Below are positions 8,047-16,114 of a stretch of 44,497 nt of DNA, one piece after another; the stretch's first letter is position 1; each line of letters begins with the position of its first letter. Location of the stretch: the NCBI GenBank assembly GCA_903847405.1, contig CAINDP010000021.1, forward strand, positions 1 to 44,497. The letters are read 5' to 3'. Under the pieces are notes generated by a model. It saw only the letters and a list, made by a program, of their open reading frames with translations, ran no database searches and was not told where the DNA came from. The position numbers and the translations under genes are program-made. This stretch comes from an uncultured Myxococcales bacterium. Its GTDB lineage: Bacteria; Myxococcota_A; UBA9042; DTJE01.

Positions 8047-8077
8047 CCGCCCCGCGTCCCTGCCCGACCGCCCCCGT

Positions 8078-8989
8078 TCACCCCAGCAGGAAGGCTCGCG
8101 ACGACGCCAGGGCGGCATCCCATCCCGCGGTCGCGTCCACGCGCACCCCGTCCTCCCGACGCAGCCACGTCAACTGGCGCTTGGCATAGTTGCGGTGCCC
8201 GCGCGCAACGCTTTCCCGCATGGCCGACTCGGTGCATCGCCCCAGGATGAAGTCCACGACGGGCGCGTAGCCCGAGGTCCGGAGGGGCCGGGCGTCCGGG
8301 GCGATGCCCCTGGCGAGGACCGCGCGAACCTCGTCCACCAGGCCTTCATCGAACATCCGGGCCGCCCGGGCATCGATGCGGGCGTACAGGGCAAGCCGGG
8401 GCAACTGGGGCACCAGGCGCAGGACCTCCGCCCGGACGACCGGCTGTGGAGCGATCGACTGAAAGTGCGACAGGGGCAGCCCCGTGGCCTCGAAGACCTC
8501 CAGCGCCCGGCCCACGCGCTGGGTGTCGCCCGGGGCCAGGCGGGCGGCCGTGGGCGGGTCCACCACCGCCAGTCGCCCGTGCGCCGCCACGACACCCTCC
8601 CGGACGATGCTGTCGACGACCGCGGCGCGCACCTCGGCGGGAACGGGCGGGATCGCCGACAGCCCCTCGAACAGGGCGCGCATCCAGAAGAACGTTCCGC
8701 CCACCAGGACGGGAATGCGGCCCCGGGCGTCCAGATCCGCCAGCACCTCCGCGGCGCGACGGGCCCAGTCCCCGGCGTCCGGTTCCTGGTCGGGCTCCAG
8801 GTAGGCGAACAGGTGATGCGGCGCCGCGGCGAACTGGTCGGGTGACGGCGCGGCGGTTCCGATGGGGAGGTGACGGAAGACCTGCATCGAGTCGGCGTTG
8901 ACGACCTCGCCGCCCAGGGTCCGAGCCAGGGCCACGGCGAGGTCCGATTTGCCCACGGCCGTGGGCCCCATGACGCAGATCGCACGCAT
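8078..8989 (-). CDS. miaA: tRNA dimethylallyltransferase
   Basis: 303 residues, full family length. MiaA transfers the dimethylallyl group from DMAPP to N6 of A37 in tRNAs that read UNN codons. Visible motifs are the P-loop GPTAVGKSDLA at the N-terminus, NADSMQVFRHLPIGTA, VLVGGTFFWMRAL, and the C-terminal RGHRNYAKRQLTWLRRE. It starts 6 bases after the mutL stop; mutL-miaA is a widely conserved order, so one transcript is likely. No hfq follows. The usual GGTGLY-type substrate motif appears here as GGTFFWM, a common variation in the region. Confidence 0.96.
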   Translation of the reverse strand: MRAICVMGPTAVGKSDLAVALARTLGGEVVNADSMQVFRHLPIGTAAPSPDQFAAAPHHLFAYLEPDQEPDAGDWARRAAEVLADLDARGRIPVLVGGTFFWMRALFEGLSAIPPVPAEVRAAVVDSIVREGVVAAHGRLAVVDPPTAARLAPGDTQRVGRALEVFEATGLPLSHFQSIAPQPVVRAEVLRLVPQLPRLALYARIDARAARMFDEGLVDEVRAVLARGIAPDARPLRTSGYAPVVDFILGRCTESAMRESVARGHRNYAKRQLTWLRREDGVRVDATAGWDAALASSRAFLLG

Positions 8990-8995
8990 CCGGGG

Positions 8996-10738
8996 CTACC
9001 TCCCGAACCACCGCAGGACCGATCCCATCGGGTGCACCACGACCGCCTGGCGACCGTGCGGGCAGTAGGCCGACAGGTCCGCCACACCGTCCATCGCGTG
9101 CAGCAGCGCCCGGACCTCGGATTCGGTCAGGGGATCCCCCGCCCGGACCGACGCATGGCAGGCCACCGTGGCGACCAGGCGGTGCAGGCGCTCGGTGCCG
9201 GTGGAGGAACCCTCCTCGGACGCCGCCGCCAGGCACTCCTTCACGACGTGGGCGATGGAGCGCCCCCGCAGGATCGCCGGTACCGCGCGAACGGCCACCG
9301 CATCCCCCGAGTACGCCTCCAGGTCGAAGCCCAGGCGCGCCAGCGTTTCCTGGGCCCCCTCCAGGCGGCCCGCCTCGGCCGGGTCCAGCGGGACGACCTC
9401 CGGGAACAGCAGCGGTTCCACGGCCACCCGGCCGCCCTGCAGCGCACCCCACAGGCGGTCGAAGTTCACGCGCTCGTGGGCCGCGTGCTGGTCCACCAGC
9501 ACCAGCGTCCCTTCGCCTTCGCAGACGAGGACGGTGTTCGCCACCTGGCCGACGTACCGCAAGCCGGACATACCCGTCGCGGGCGCCGGAGCACCGAAAA
9601 GCTCGGCAGGGTGCCCGGCAGAGGCATCGCGGATCCCCGGCGCCCCCCCCGGCTGGGCCCCGGACGGCAGCGCCCCGCCCCACTCCGGAAATGGGGACAG
9701 ACACCGATTTTCGGTCGACTGCGTTCCCGCCCCCACGTCGATCCAGGGCGTGCCGGCGAGGGCCGCGTGGACGGCCTCGAACACCGCGCCGGCGACCTCC
9801 CGGGGCTGCCGGAACCGGACCTCGGACTTCCGCGGGTGGACGTTCACGTCAACGTCGGCCGGCACCACGTCGATGCGGACGACGGCCACCGGGAACCTGC
9901 CGGCAGGCAGCAGGACCGAGTACGCCTGCAGGATCGCCCGGCGCAGCGCCAGGTCGGCCACCGGCCGATTGTTCACCAGGACCACGATGCGCGACGGATC
10001 GCCCCGGGCCGCGTCGGGCGGCGCCGCCACCCCGGTCACCCGGATGCCTTCCCGCGCCAGGTCCAGATCCAGCAGGCCGTTCGTCGCCTCCCGGCCGAAC
10101 GCCGACGCCACCCGGTCGGCGAACCGCGTACAGGGCGGCAGATCCAGCACGCGCCGGCCGCCCGACTGCAGCACGAAATGCACCTGGGGCCACGCCAGGG
10201 CCGCCTTGATCACCACGTCCGCCACGGCGGCCGACTGCGCCCGCTCGCCCTTCTGGAACTTGAGGCGCGCGGGAACGTTGAAGAACAGTTCGTCCACCGT
10301 CACGGCCGTGCCGCGGGGACAGGCCTCCGGACGGGTCTCCAGCCGGCCGTTCGTCGCGTCCACGCGGATGCCGACGTCCTCCTCGGACCGGCGGGTGACC
10401 AGGCTGAACCGGGAAACCGACGCGATGGACGGCAGGGCCTCGCCGCGGAATCCCATCGTGCGGATCGTGTCCAGATCCTCGGCCGTCGCGATCTTGCTGG
10501 TGGCGTGGCGCTGCAGGGCCAGGACCGCCTCCTCGGGACCCATGCCGCCGCCGTCGTCCACCACGCGGACCCGGCCCAGCCCGCCGCGTTCCGCCTCCAC
10601 GACGATTCGCGCGGCCCCCGCGTCGATGGCGTTTTCGACCAGTTCCTTGACCACCGAGGCCGGGTTTTCCACCACTTCGCCGGCGGCAATCTGGTTCACG
10701 AGGTCGTCCGGAAGGACGCGGATTCGGGGCGCGCTCAT
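8996..10738 (-). CDS. mutL: DNA mismatch repair protein MutL
   Basis: 580 residues. The N-terminal GHKL ATPase domain is complete: LVENAIDAGA, VVDDGGGM, ATSKI, TMGFRGEALPSI, RGTAVTVDELFFNVPAR. A Pro/Gly-rich linker runs from about residue 325 to 385. The C-terminal domain carries the endonuclease-type motif at D416 (VDQHAAHERVNFDRL), plus VACHASVRAGD and CPHGRQ. The last acidic position of DQHA(X)2E(X)4E is Asp427, not Glu. MutL links mismatch recognition by MutS to strand removal; these motifs suggest an incising MutL like that of bacteria without MutH. The start at 10738 is fixed by MSAPRIRVLPDDLVNQIAAGEVV, the family's usual beginning. No ribosome binding site precedes it. A repeat element lies in the linker. 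Confidence 0.96.
   Translation of the reverse strand: MSAPRIRVLPDDLVNQIAAGEVVENPASVVKELVENAIDAGAARIVVEAERGGLGRVRVVDDGGGMGPEEAVLALQRHATSKIATAEDLDTIRTMGFRGEALPSIASVSRFSLVTRRSEEDVGIRVDATNGRLETRPEACPRGTAVTVDELFFNVPARLKFQKGERAQSAAVADVVIKAALAWPQVHFVLQSGGRRVLDLPPCTRFADRVASAFGREATNGLLDLDLAREGIRVTGVAAPPDAARGDPSRIVVLVNNRPVADLALRRAILQAYSVLLPAGRFPVAVVRIDVVPADVDVNVHPRKSEVRFRQPREVAGAVFEAVHAALAGTPWIDVGAGTQSTENRCLSPFPEWGGALPSGAQPGGAPGIRDASAGHPAELFGAPAPATGMSGLRYVGQVANTVLVCEGEGTLVLVDQHAAHERVNFDRLWGALQGGRVAVEPLLFPEVVPLDPAEAGRLEGAQETLARLGFDLEAYSGDAVAVRAVPAILRGRSIAHVVKECLAAASEEGSSTGTERLHRLVATVACHASVRAGDPLTESEVRALLHAMDGVADLSAYCPHGRQAVVVHPMGSVLRWFGR
9692..9714. repeat. REP-like GGGGACAGACACCGATTTT element inside the mutL linker
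   Basis: Bases 9692-9714 contain TGGGGACAGACACCGATTTT followed by CGG. From memory, this resembles a short dispersed GGGGACAGACACC-type repeat frequent in some GC-rich bacterial genomes. It is read in frame within the MutL linker (about residues 342-349, encoding TENRCLSP). The GGGGACAG core recurs in the palindromes at the right end of the window. Confidence 0.5.
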
Positions 10739-10744
10739 GGGCCG

Positions 10745-10774
10745 AAGGTACAGGCCCGGACCCCATCCCGTCAA
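10745..10774 (-). promoter_or_regulatory. Promoter of mutL-miaA, immediately upstream of the ATG
   Basis: Minus strand: -35 TTGACG (10774-10769), an 18-base spacer, -10 TACCTT (10750-10745). Only six bases separate the -10 from the mutL ATG at 10738, so the transcript would start at or very near the A of the start codon. Confidence 0.6.
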
Positions 10775-10799
10775 CGAGGGAATCCCCCGCGGACCCGGC

Positions 10800-10828
10800 T
10801 TGACCGACGCGGACGCCCCCCGTATCCT
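10800..10828 (+). promoter_or_regulatory. Promoter of dnaB, immediately upstream of the ATG
   Basis: -35 TTGACC (10800-10805), a 17-base spacer, -10 TATCCT (10823-10828). Seven bases (CGCCCCC) separate it from the dnaB ATG at 10836 and there is no Shine-Dalgarno sequence, so a leaderless mRNA is likely. Confidence 0.65.
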
Positions 10829-10835
10829 CGCCCCC

Positions 10836-12239
10836 ATGAATCGCAAACGCTCCACCGGAAGCCCGGACACGCCGACCCTGAACGTCCGGCCGGGCGAGGT
10901 CCCGCCGCCCCACAGCCCCGAGGCCGAAACCTCGCTGCTGGGCACGATCCTCATCGACCAGACGGCGTTCCCCTCGGCGCTGGAGTTCCTGCGGGCCGAC
11001 GACTTCTTCATGCCGGCCCACCAGATGATCTTCGAGGCCATGACCCGGCTGTTCGAGGCCGGCCAGGGCATCGATCCGGTGACGGTGGCCGATGCCCTTC
11101 GGTCCCGGGGCCACCTGGAGTCGGCGGGCGGCATGGCGCGCCTGTCCAACCTGATCAGCGACGCCGCGCCGTCCACGTCCGCCGAGTTCCACGCGAAGAT
11201 CGTCAAGGACAAGGCCCTGGTGCGCCGGATGATCGCCACGGCCAGCACCATCGTGTCCGAAGGCTACGCGGCCGAACTGGAACCCAAGGAATTCATGGAT
11301 CGGGCCGAGGCAGCCTTCTTTGCGGCCGGCGAGGCGCGCCTGTCCGGGACCATCCAGCGCCTGGACGAAACCCTGGACCGCGCGATGCAGCGCATCGAGT
11401 TCCGGTACGAGAACCGGGTCCACACGACCGGCATCCCGACGGGCTACCAGCACCTCGACAACATGCTGATGGGGCTGCAGAAGTCCGACCTGGTCATCGT
11501 GGCCGCGCGGCCCTCCATGGGCAAGACGTCCTTCGCCCTGAACCTTGCGCTGAACGCATCCCGCCTGGGGACGCGCCATCACACCCTGTTCTGTTCGCTG
11601 GAAATGTCCGAGCCCCAGATCACGGACCGCCTGCTGACGATCCAGTCGATGGTCGAGTCCGGACGCATCCGCAAGGGCTACCTGGCCCCGTCGGAGCTGG
11701 ACCACCTGCGCCGCGTGCGGGAGGAAATGCGGGACATCCCCTTCTACATCGACGACAGCCCCAAGCTGGGCGTCCTGGAACTGCGGGCCAAGGCACGGCG
11801 CATGGCGTTCAAGGGCGAACTGGACCTGGTGATGGTGGACTACCTGCAGTTGATGGATCCGACCGACAAGCGGATCAGCCGCGAGCAGCAGATCAGCGAG
11901 ATTTCGCGGTCCCTGAAGGCGCTGGCCAAGGAACTGCAGGTTCCCGTCATCGCCCTGTCCCAGTTGTCCCGTGCGCCCGAGCAGCGCAAGGGCGACGACC
12001 GGCGCCCGATCCTGTCGGACCTTCGCGACTCGGGTGCCATCGAGCAGGACGCCGACGTGGTGATGTTCCTGTATCGACCGGAGTACTACGACCGGGAAAA
12101 GACGAAGGAAGAGGACCGCAACGTCCTGGAAATCATCATCGCCAAGCAGCGAAACGGCGCGACCGGCAAGGTCCGCCTGACGTTCCGCCCCGACACCATG
12201 ACCGTCGCCGACCGCGAGGAAGCCCCGACAGACGACTGA
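10836..12239 (+). CDS. dnaB: Replicative DNA helicase DnaB
   Basis: 467 residues, the normal DnaB size. The N-terminal domain (PHSPEAETSLLGTILID) contacts primase and the hexamer collar. The RecA-like domain begins with TGIPTGYQHLDNMLMG and has Walker A ARPSMGKTS, Walker B LVMVDYLQLM, the H4-like VIALSQLSRAPEQRK and SDLRDSGAIEQDADVVMFL. The hexamer unwinds DNA 5' to 3' at the fork. The ATG at 10836 gives the usual N-terminus, although the frame stays open far upstream. The gene is divergent from mutL and converges on the HAD-family gene; a hairpin region follows its stop. No split by an intein is visible. Confidence 0.97.
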   Translation: MNRKRSTGSPDTPTLNVRPGEVPPPHSPEAETSLLGTILIDQTAFPSALEFLRADDFFMPAHQMIFEAMTRLFEAGQGIDPVTVADALRSRGHLESAGGMARLSNLISDAAPSTSAEFHAKIVKDKALVRRMIATASTIVSEGYAAELEPKEFMDRAEAAFFAAGEARLSGTIQRLDETLDRAMQRIEFRYENRVHTTGIPTGYQHLDNMLMGLQKSDLVIVAARPSMGKTSFALNLALNASRLGTRHHTLFCSLEMSEPQITDRLLTIQSMVESGRIRKGYLAPSELDHLRRVREEMRDIPFYIDDSPKLGVLELRAKARRMAFKGELDLVMVDYLQLMDPTDKRISREQQISEISRSLKALAKELQVPVIALSQLSRAPEQRKGDDRRPILSDLRDSGAIEQDADVVMFLYRPEYYDREKTKEEDRNVLEIIIAKQRNGATGKVRLTFRPDTMTVADREEAPTDD

Positions 12240-12243
12240 CCCG

Positions 12244-12318
12244 CCCGAGCACGCAGGCGGAGGCGCGATCTCAATCGCGCCGGAGACGGAGTCGCCTCGG
12301 GCCTACTGAACGTCAGTA
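12244..12318. terminator. Hairpin cluster between convergent dnaB and HAD-family gene
   Basis: The 73-base convergent gap holds a perfect 8-bp hairpin (GGCGCGAT, loop CTCA, ATCGCGCC; 12262-12281) enclosed by CCCGAG (12244-12249) and CTCGGG (12296-12301). A second perfect hairpin TACTGA-ACG-TCAGTA (12304-12318) overlaps the HAD stop codon. No strong T-run follows, so it may be a bidirectional Rho-linked or non-canonical terminator, or a repeat element. Confidence 0.45.
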
Positions 12319-13425
12319 CATTCCGTGGTTGTCGGAACCGCGCATGCGGGGACGCTCGGACAGCACGCGGATCAACTGGGAGGGCTCGGCGATCACCAGG
12401 TCGGCGCCCTTTTCCTTCTGGGCCACCAGGATCTTCTTGTCCAGGCCGAACGCCACGCCGATCACGGTCATGCGATAGCGCTCCTTCAACTGCGTGAAGC
12501 TGCGGCCGTCCCGGGCCGTGTTGCCCACGTAGCCGATCCGGATCAACTGCTCGATGCCTTCCTGGGCCCGGACGCGCTCGATCGCCTCGGTGATCCGCGT
12601 GGTGTAGTCCGCCGATCCCGCGCCGCCGACGCCCAGGTTGCGGATCCAGGTCACCTCTTCCTGGTCGGCCATGCCCATGCCCATGGCGTCCTGGCCCACG
12701 ATGACGTCCACCAGGCCGCCCATGCCGATGTTGTGCAGGGCGAACTGGGCCTCGGCCTGGCTGCGGGCCGTCAGCACCGCGAAGGGGCAGCGCTTGCGCA
12801 TCTGCAGCAGGTCCTCGGGGTCCATCCAGCACGTTTCCAGCCGGATGGCGCCGTCCCCGGTCATGAACTGCCGGGCGCGGCCGTACTCCTTGGCGAACAG
12901 TTCCTCGCCCAGGTAGACCTCGGCCAGCACGCGCTTGACCAGATTGTCCATCATGATGTGGCCCTCGGAGAGGACCATCCAGCGGTTCGTCGTCTTCAGG
13001 CGCGGGAAGCCCCGCTTGCCGCCGCCCCGGCTGCGCAGCGTCTTGTTGAACTCGGGGATGTTCTTGCGCTCGGCCAGATCGCCCAGCGTGTCGGTGATCC
13101 GGCCGCTGGTCCGCATCGCGTCCAGCAGATCCCGGCCGTCGTACCCCCCGAAGTCGTCCTCGCTGAGCTCCTCGGACAGGTGCTGCACGGCGTTGGCCAG
13201 CAGCGCGTTCAGTACCTCGAAGTCGGACTCGAAGTCGTTGGCCTCGGTGAAGACCTTCACGTCCTCGACCGTGTAGACCGGCCCGCCCGTGGGCTTCACG
13301 CCCAGCAGGGAGGTCAGGTACGTGTCGACCCCCCGGCTGACCGCCATGCCCAGGCTGACCGACTGGTCAACGAGGGCATCTTCCATGTCGAAGATCAGAA
13401 TGTCGTAGTTCGAAGGAAGTGCCAT
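12313..13425 (-). CDS. HAD-superfamily protein with altered catalytic motifs
   Basis: 370 residues. The fold is HAD-like: motif I is ILIFDMEDALVD (D13, E15), motif II is AVLTARSQAEAQFAL, and motif IV is YVGNTARDGRS. The middle part (TVEDVKVFTEANDFESDFEVLNAL) resembles the TIGR01548 type of HAD hydrolases. Motif I normally reads DxD; here the second Asp is Glu. Motif IV normally has GD or DD; here it is GN. Phosphatase activity may therefore be reduced or changed. No function is assigned. It starts 6 bases after the stop of the upstream lipoprotein gene, so the two are probably co-transcribed. The ATG at 13425 gives MALPSNYDILIFD. Confidence 0.75.
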   Translation of the reverse strand: MALPSNYDILIFDMEDALVDQSVSLGMAVSRGVDTYLTSLLGVKPTGGPVYTVEDVKVFTEANDFESDFEVLNALLANAVQHLSEELSEDDFGGYDGRDLLDAMRTSGRITDTLGDLAERKNIPEFNKTLRSRGGGKRGFPRLKTTNRWMVLSEGHIMMDNLVKRVLAEVYLGEELFAKEYGRARQFMTGDGAIRLETCWMDPEDLLQMRKRCPFAVLTARSQAEAQFALHNIGMGGLVDVIVGQDAMGMGMADQEEVTWIRNLGVGGAGSADYTTRITEAIERVRAQEGIEQLIRIGYVGNTARDGRSFTQLKERYRMTVIGVAFGLDKKILVAQKEKGADLVIAEPSQLIRVLSERPRMRGSDNHGMY

Positions 13426-13431
13426 GCCTCG

Positions 13432-15468
13432 TCATCCTCCCGGCTGGAAGCGGAACGGCCAGCGGATGATACAGACCCCGCCGTCCGGCTTCGGAAACTT
13501 CAGTTGCGAAACCTGGCGTAGGACGCAGGCTTCGACGCTCGCATTCAACTCGTTGGTCGTGGACGAAACCCCGGACACGGACCCGTCCGGCTCGATGGTG
13601 AACCGCACTTCCAGGCGCCCCGAAAGGTTGCCGTATCGCTGCAACTCGGCCTCGTAGCACGCACGGTAGGCGCCCGATCGACCCGCCACGACACGCTGTA
13701 CGGCATTCTTCTCACAGAAGCCCGAGGGGCGCGCTTCCGCCATGACGACCTGGGGCTTCGCGGCCTTCGGCAGCGCCGCCTCCGAGAACAGGACCGGGAG
13801 GCTCGACGGACACGGCCCGCCCGGCAAGCATGCCACACCGGGGAAGAAGGCCGCCAGCGCACCGAACGGCGCCCCCGGCGCACCAAGGGTTTCCGCCGTC
13901 GCGTCGAGGATCTGGGTGGTCGTGACGTCCTTCGCCCGGATGACCACGTCCACCAGCGGCGCGACAGGAACCTTCCCCTGCAGGACACCGAGGGCCTGGG
14001 CCAGCCTGCCGCCGAAACCACGTTCCGCCACCCACGGCACGGTCAGCTTGAACAACTTCTTGCCGTCGGCCACGGCCTGCGTGCCTTCCGGCCACCCGGC
14101 CAGCGGCAGGACGGACTTCGCCGGCGGATACAGGTCCGCCCCCGACGGGGTCAGGGCCACCAGGACGCGCGGGCCCCGGGGAGCCTCCACGCCCGGCACG
14201 GCCGGAAGGTCCTTGAAGAACACGGGCATAACGCGCCCGATCGGTCCCGGGGGAAGCAGGCGCAGGTCGTTCACGCCCGCCGCCACGGCCAACTCGAAGG
14301 CGCCGTTCAGCACGGTCGCGGGCAGGTTCGCCGCGGCCAGCACCAGCGCGGGACGGCCCCGTTCCCCCCGGGAGGCGGACAGGACGCCCGGTGCGACGGT
14401 GGCGGGGAACGCACGCGACTCCAGGGACTCGGCGACGGCCCGGGCCTTCCCGATCGCCGGCGTGGCGGCTTCCCCGACCGGGGGCGTCACCGCGGCAAGG
14501 TCGACCGCCGATGCCGCCAGGGCGCCCGGGAAGCCCGCACCGACGGACAGGTCGGCGACCTTGCCGGCAGCCCATCCGAACGTCGGTCGGACGCCGGCCT
14601 TCAGGCCCTCGGCATCCAGGGACAGGACCAGCAGCGGGACGTAGGTCCCCTGAACCCCCGTGGCGGGCGTTCCGGAACGCGGTTCGGCCCCGGGCGACAC
14701 GGGAATCGGGAAGGCCCGTTCCCCCATCGCCGCAGCCACATCCTTGGACACGCGGGCGAACACGTCGGCCAGTCCCTTGTCCGTTCCGGCGCCGCGCCGC
14801 AGAAGGTCCTCCAGCGTTCGCAGGGTGGACGGGAACACGGTTTCGCGGGGATCCCGGGTCATGGCGGTGGGCAGCCCGGGGATGGACGCCTGCAACTGCC
14901 GTCCGCGCTCGGATTCGGGCGCCGCCAGTGCCAGGCGCAGCCCGTCCGCCAGTTTCCACGCCACCAGGGCGCGAACCGCGGGGGCCGCCTCGGCATCCGA
15001 CGCGGCATACGCCAGCGCCGCCGTCAGGTCGCCCGCGCCCTTGCCCCAGGCCAGGGCCAGCGATTCCAGGACCGCCGGCAGCGGGGCCGGAGCCCCCTTC
15101 GCGATCGTCACCACCGAGCCCAGGAACTGCCCGACGGTGCCGGGCTCGGAGCCCTCGCGGGCGACCAGGCGCGACAAGGCCGGATTCTGGGCGGACAGGC
15201 CCGCGGCCACGCCACCGAAGGCGAAGCGGGCATACGCGGCGGCAGCCACCGGGTCGGTCGCGGCGCGCTCCTTCAACGCGCCCAGACTGCCGACGAAGGC
15301 GTCGTCCAGCGAATACGTCGTCAGGACGGGCAGGGCCGATTCCAGCGAGAACGGGGGTGGCCCCTTCTTCCCGCACCCGGAAAAGGCCGCAACCAGCACC
15401 AGGGCCGCGACGAACCGCCACCCGGCACCCTGCACCAACCGAACACGGCGCTCGACGACTGCCATCAT
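13432..15468 (-). CDS. Lipoprotein with AgmX/PglI-type C-terminal domain
   Basis: 678 residues from a double ATG at 15468 with GGAGGAGG upstream. A signal peptide ends in a lipobox at C32 (LVAAFSGC). The long middle part (about 35-570) is Ala/Gly/Leu/Val-rich with no domain I recognise; it may be helical or repeat-like. The last 90 residues (SGAYRACYEAELQRYGNLSGR, VRFTIEPDGSVSG, VEACVLRQV, FPKPDGGVCIIRWPF) match the AgmX/PglI C-terminal domain, a TonB-C-like fold common in Myxococcota, where AgmX/PglI proteins were found in gliding motility screens. Paired cysteines probably form disulfides. The location is the envelope facing the periplasm. Function is unknown; the C-terminal assignment is firm. 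Confidence 0.8.
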   Translation of the reverse strand: MMAVVERRVRLVQGAGWRFVAALVLVAAFSGCGKKGPPPFSLESALPVLTTYSLDDAFVGSLGALKERAATDPVAAAAYARFAFGGVAAGLSAQNPALSRLVAREGSEPGTVGQFLGSVVTIAKGAPAPLPAVLESLALAWGKGAGDLTAALAYAASDAEAAPAVRALVAWKLADGLRLALAAPESERGRQLQASIPGLPTAMTRDPRETVFPSTLRTLEDLLRRGAGTDKGLADVFARVSKDVAAAMGERAFPIPVSPGAEPRSGTPATGVQGTYVPLLVLSLDAEGLKAGVRPTFGWAAGKVADLSVGAGFPGALAASAVDLAAVTPPVGEAATPAIGKARAVAESLESRAFPATVAPGVLSASRGERGRPALVLAAANLPATVLNGAFELAVAAGVNDLRLLPPGPIGRVMPVFFKDLPAVPGVEAPRGPRVLVALTPSGADLYPPAKSVLPLAGWPEGTQAVADGKKLFKLTVPWVAERGFGGRLAQALGVLQGKVPVAPLVDVVIRAKDVTTTQILDATAETLGAPGAPFGALAAFFPGVACLPGGPCPSSLPVLFSEAALPKAAKPQVVMAEARPSGFCEKNAVQRVVAGRSGAYRACYEAELQRYGNLSGRLEVRFTIEPDGSVSGVSSTTNELNASVEACVLRQVSQLKFPKPDGGVCIIRWPFRFQPGG

Positions 15469-15496
15469 TGATTCCTCCTCCTTGGCAACAGGTCGG

Positions 15497-15525
15497 AGTA
15501 TATCCCGCGCATGCGCGCACTTGGA
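15497..15525 (-). promoter_or_regulatory. Weak candidate promoter of the AgmX-type lipoprotein gene
   Basis: A good -10 TATACT (minus, 15502-15497) lies 28 bases before the start, but the -35 is poor. The palindrome GCGCATGCGC (15507-15516) falls in the spacer and could be an operator. Confidence 0.3.
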
Positions 15526-15565
15526 AACGGGCTGGGGTGACGATGAAGGCGATGGGGGTTGGAGC

Positions 15566-16114
15566 CTAGAACTCCATGATCTCCTTTTCCTTCTTCGAGG
15601 CCGTATCGTCCACCAGCTTGACGAAGCGGTCGGTTTCCTTGTCGATCTTCTCGAGGGCCTTCTTCTGATCGTCCTCGGGCAGCCCGTCGGCCTTTTCCAG
15701 CCTGCCGCGGCCATCGCGCCGCAGGTTGCGGATCGCGATCTTGGCGTCCTCGGACAGCCGCTTGATCTGCTTGACCAGATCCTTGCGGCGCTCGGTCGTC
15801 AGCGGCGGGATCGGCAGCCGGACGATGTCGCCGTCGTTCGAGGGCGTCAGGCCCAGGTCCGCGGCCGCCAGGGCCTTTTCGATGTGGATGATCAGCTTCT
15901 TGTCCCAGGGGCGGATCATGATCAGGCGGGCATCGGGCACCGTCAGGGCGGCCACCTGCGACAGCGCCGTGGGCACCCCGTAGTACTCGACCTTGATCCC
16001 TTCCAGGATGGCGAGGTTCGCCCGGCCCGTCCGCACGCGGGACAGGTCCTTTTCGAAGGCCTCGATGGCCTTCTTGAAACCGCCGTCCAGGTCCTTGATT
16101 GTCGTTTCGATCAT
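15566..16114 (-). CDS. frr: Ribosome recycling factor
   Basis: 182 residues, full length. RRF splits post-termination ribosomes together with EF-G. Typical sequence: DLSRVRTGRANLAILEGIKVEYYG, PLTTERRKDLVKQIK, and the C-terminal helix ending KEKEIMEF. The chosen ATG at 16114 has AGGAGGA upstream and overlaps the pyrH stop (ATGA at 16111-16114). It is the last gene of the rpsB-tsf-pyrH-frr order conserved across bacteria. Confidence 0.97.
   Translation of the reverse strand: MIETTIKDLDGGFKKAIEAFEKDLSRVRTGRANLAILEGIKVEYYGVPTALSQVAALTVPDARLIMIRPWDKKLIIHIEKALAAADLGLTPSNDGDIVRLPIPPLTTERRKDLVKQIKRLSEDAKIAIRNLRRDGRGRLEKADGLPEDDQKKALEKIDKETDRFVKLVDDTASKKEKEIMEF

Noticed and set aside
12262-12281. Classical intrinsic terminator for dnaB
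   Set aside because: The stem is strong but no T-run follows on either strand, so it is listed only as a hairpin cluster of moderate confidence.
8870-12478. A very long plus-strand open frame opposite mutL and across dnaB
   Set aside because: It lies antisense to clear mutL and out of frame with clear dnaB; its Arg/Pro-rich translation is a high-GC shadow with no domain.
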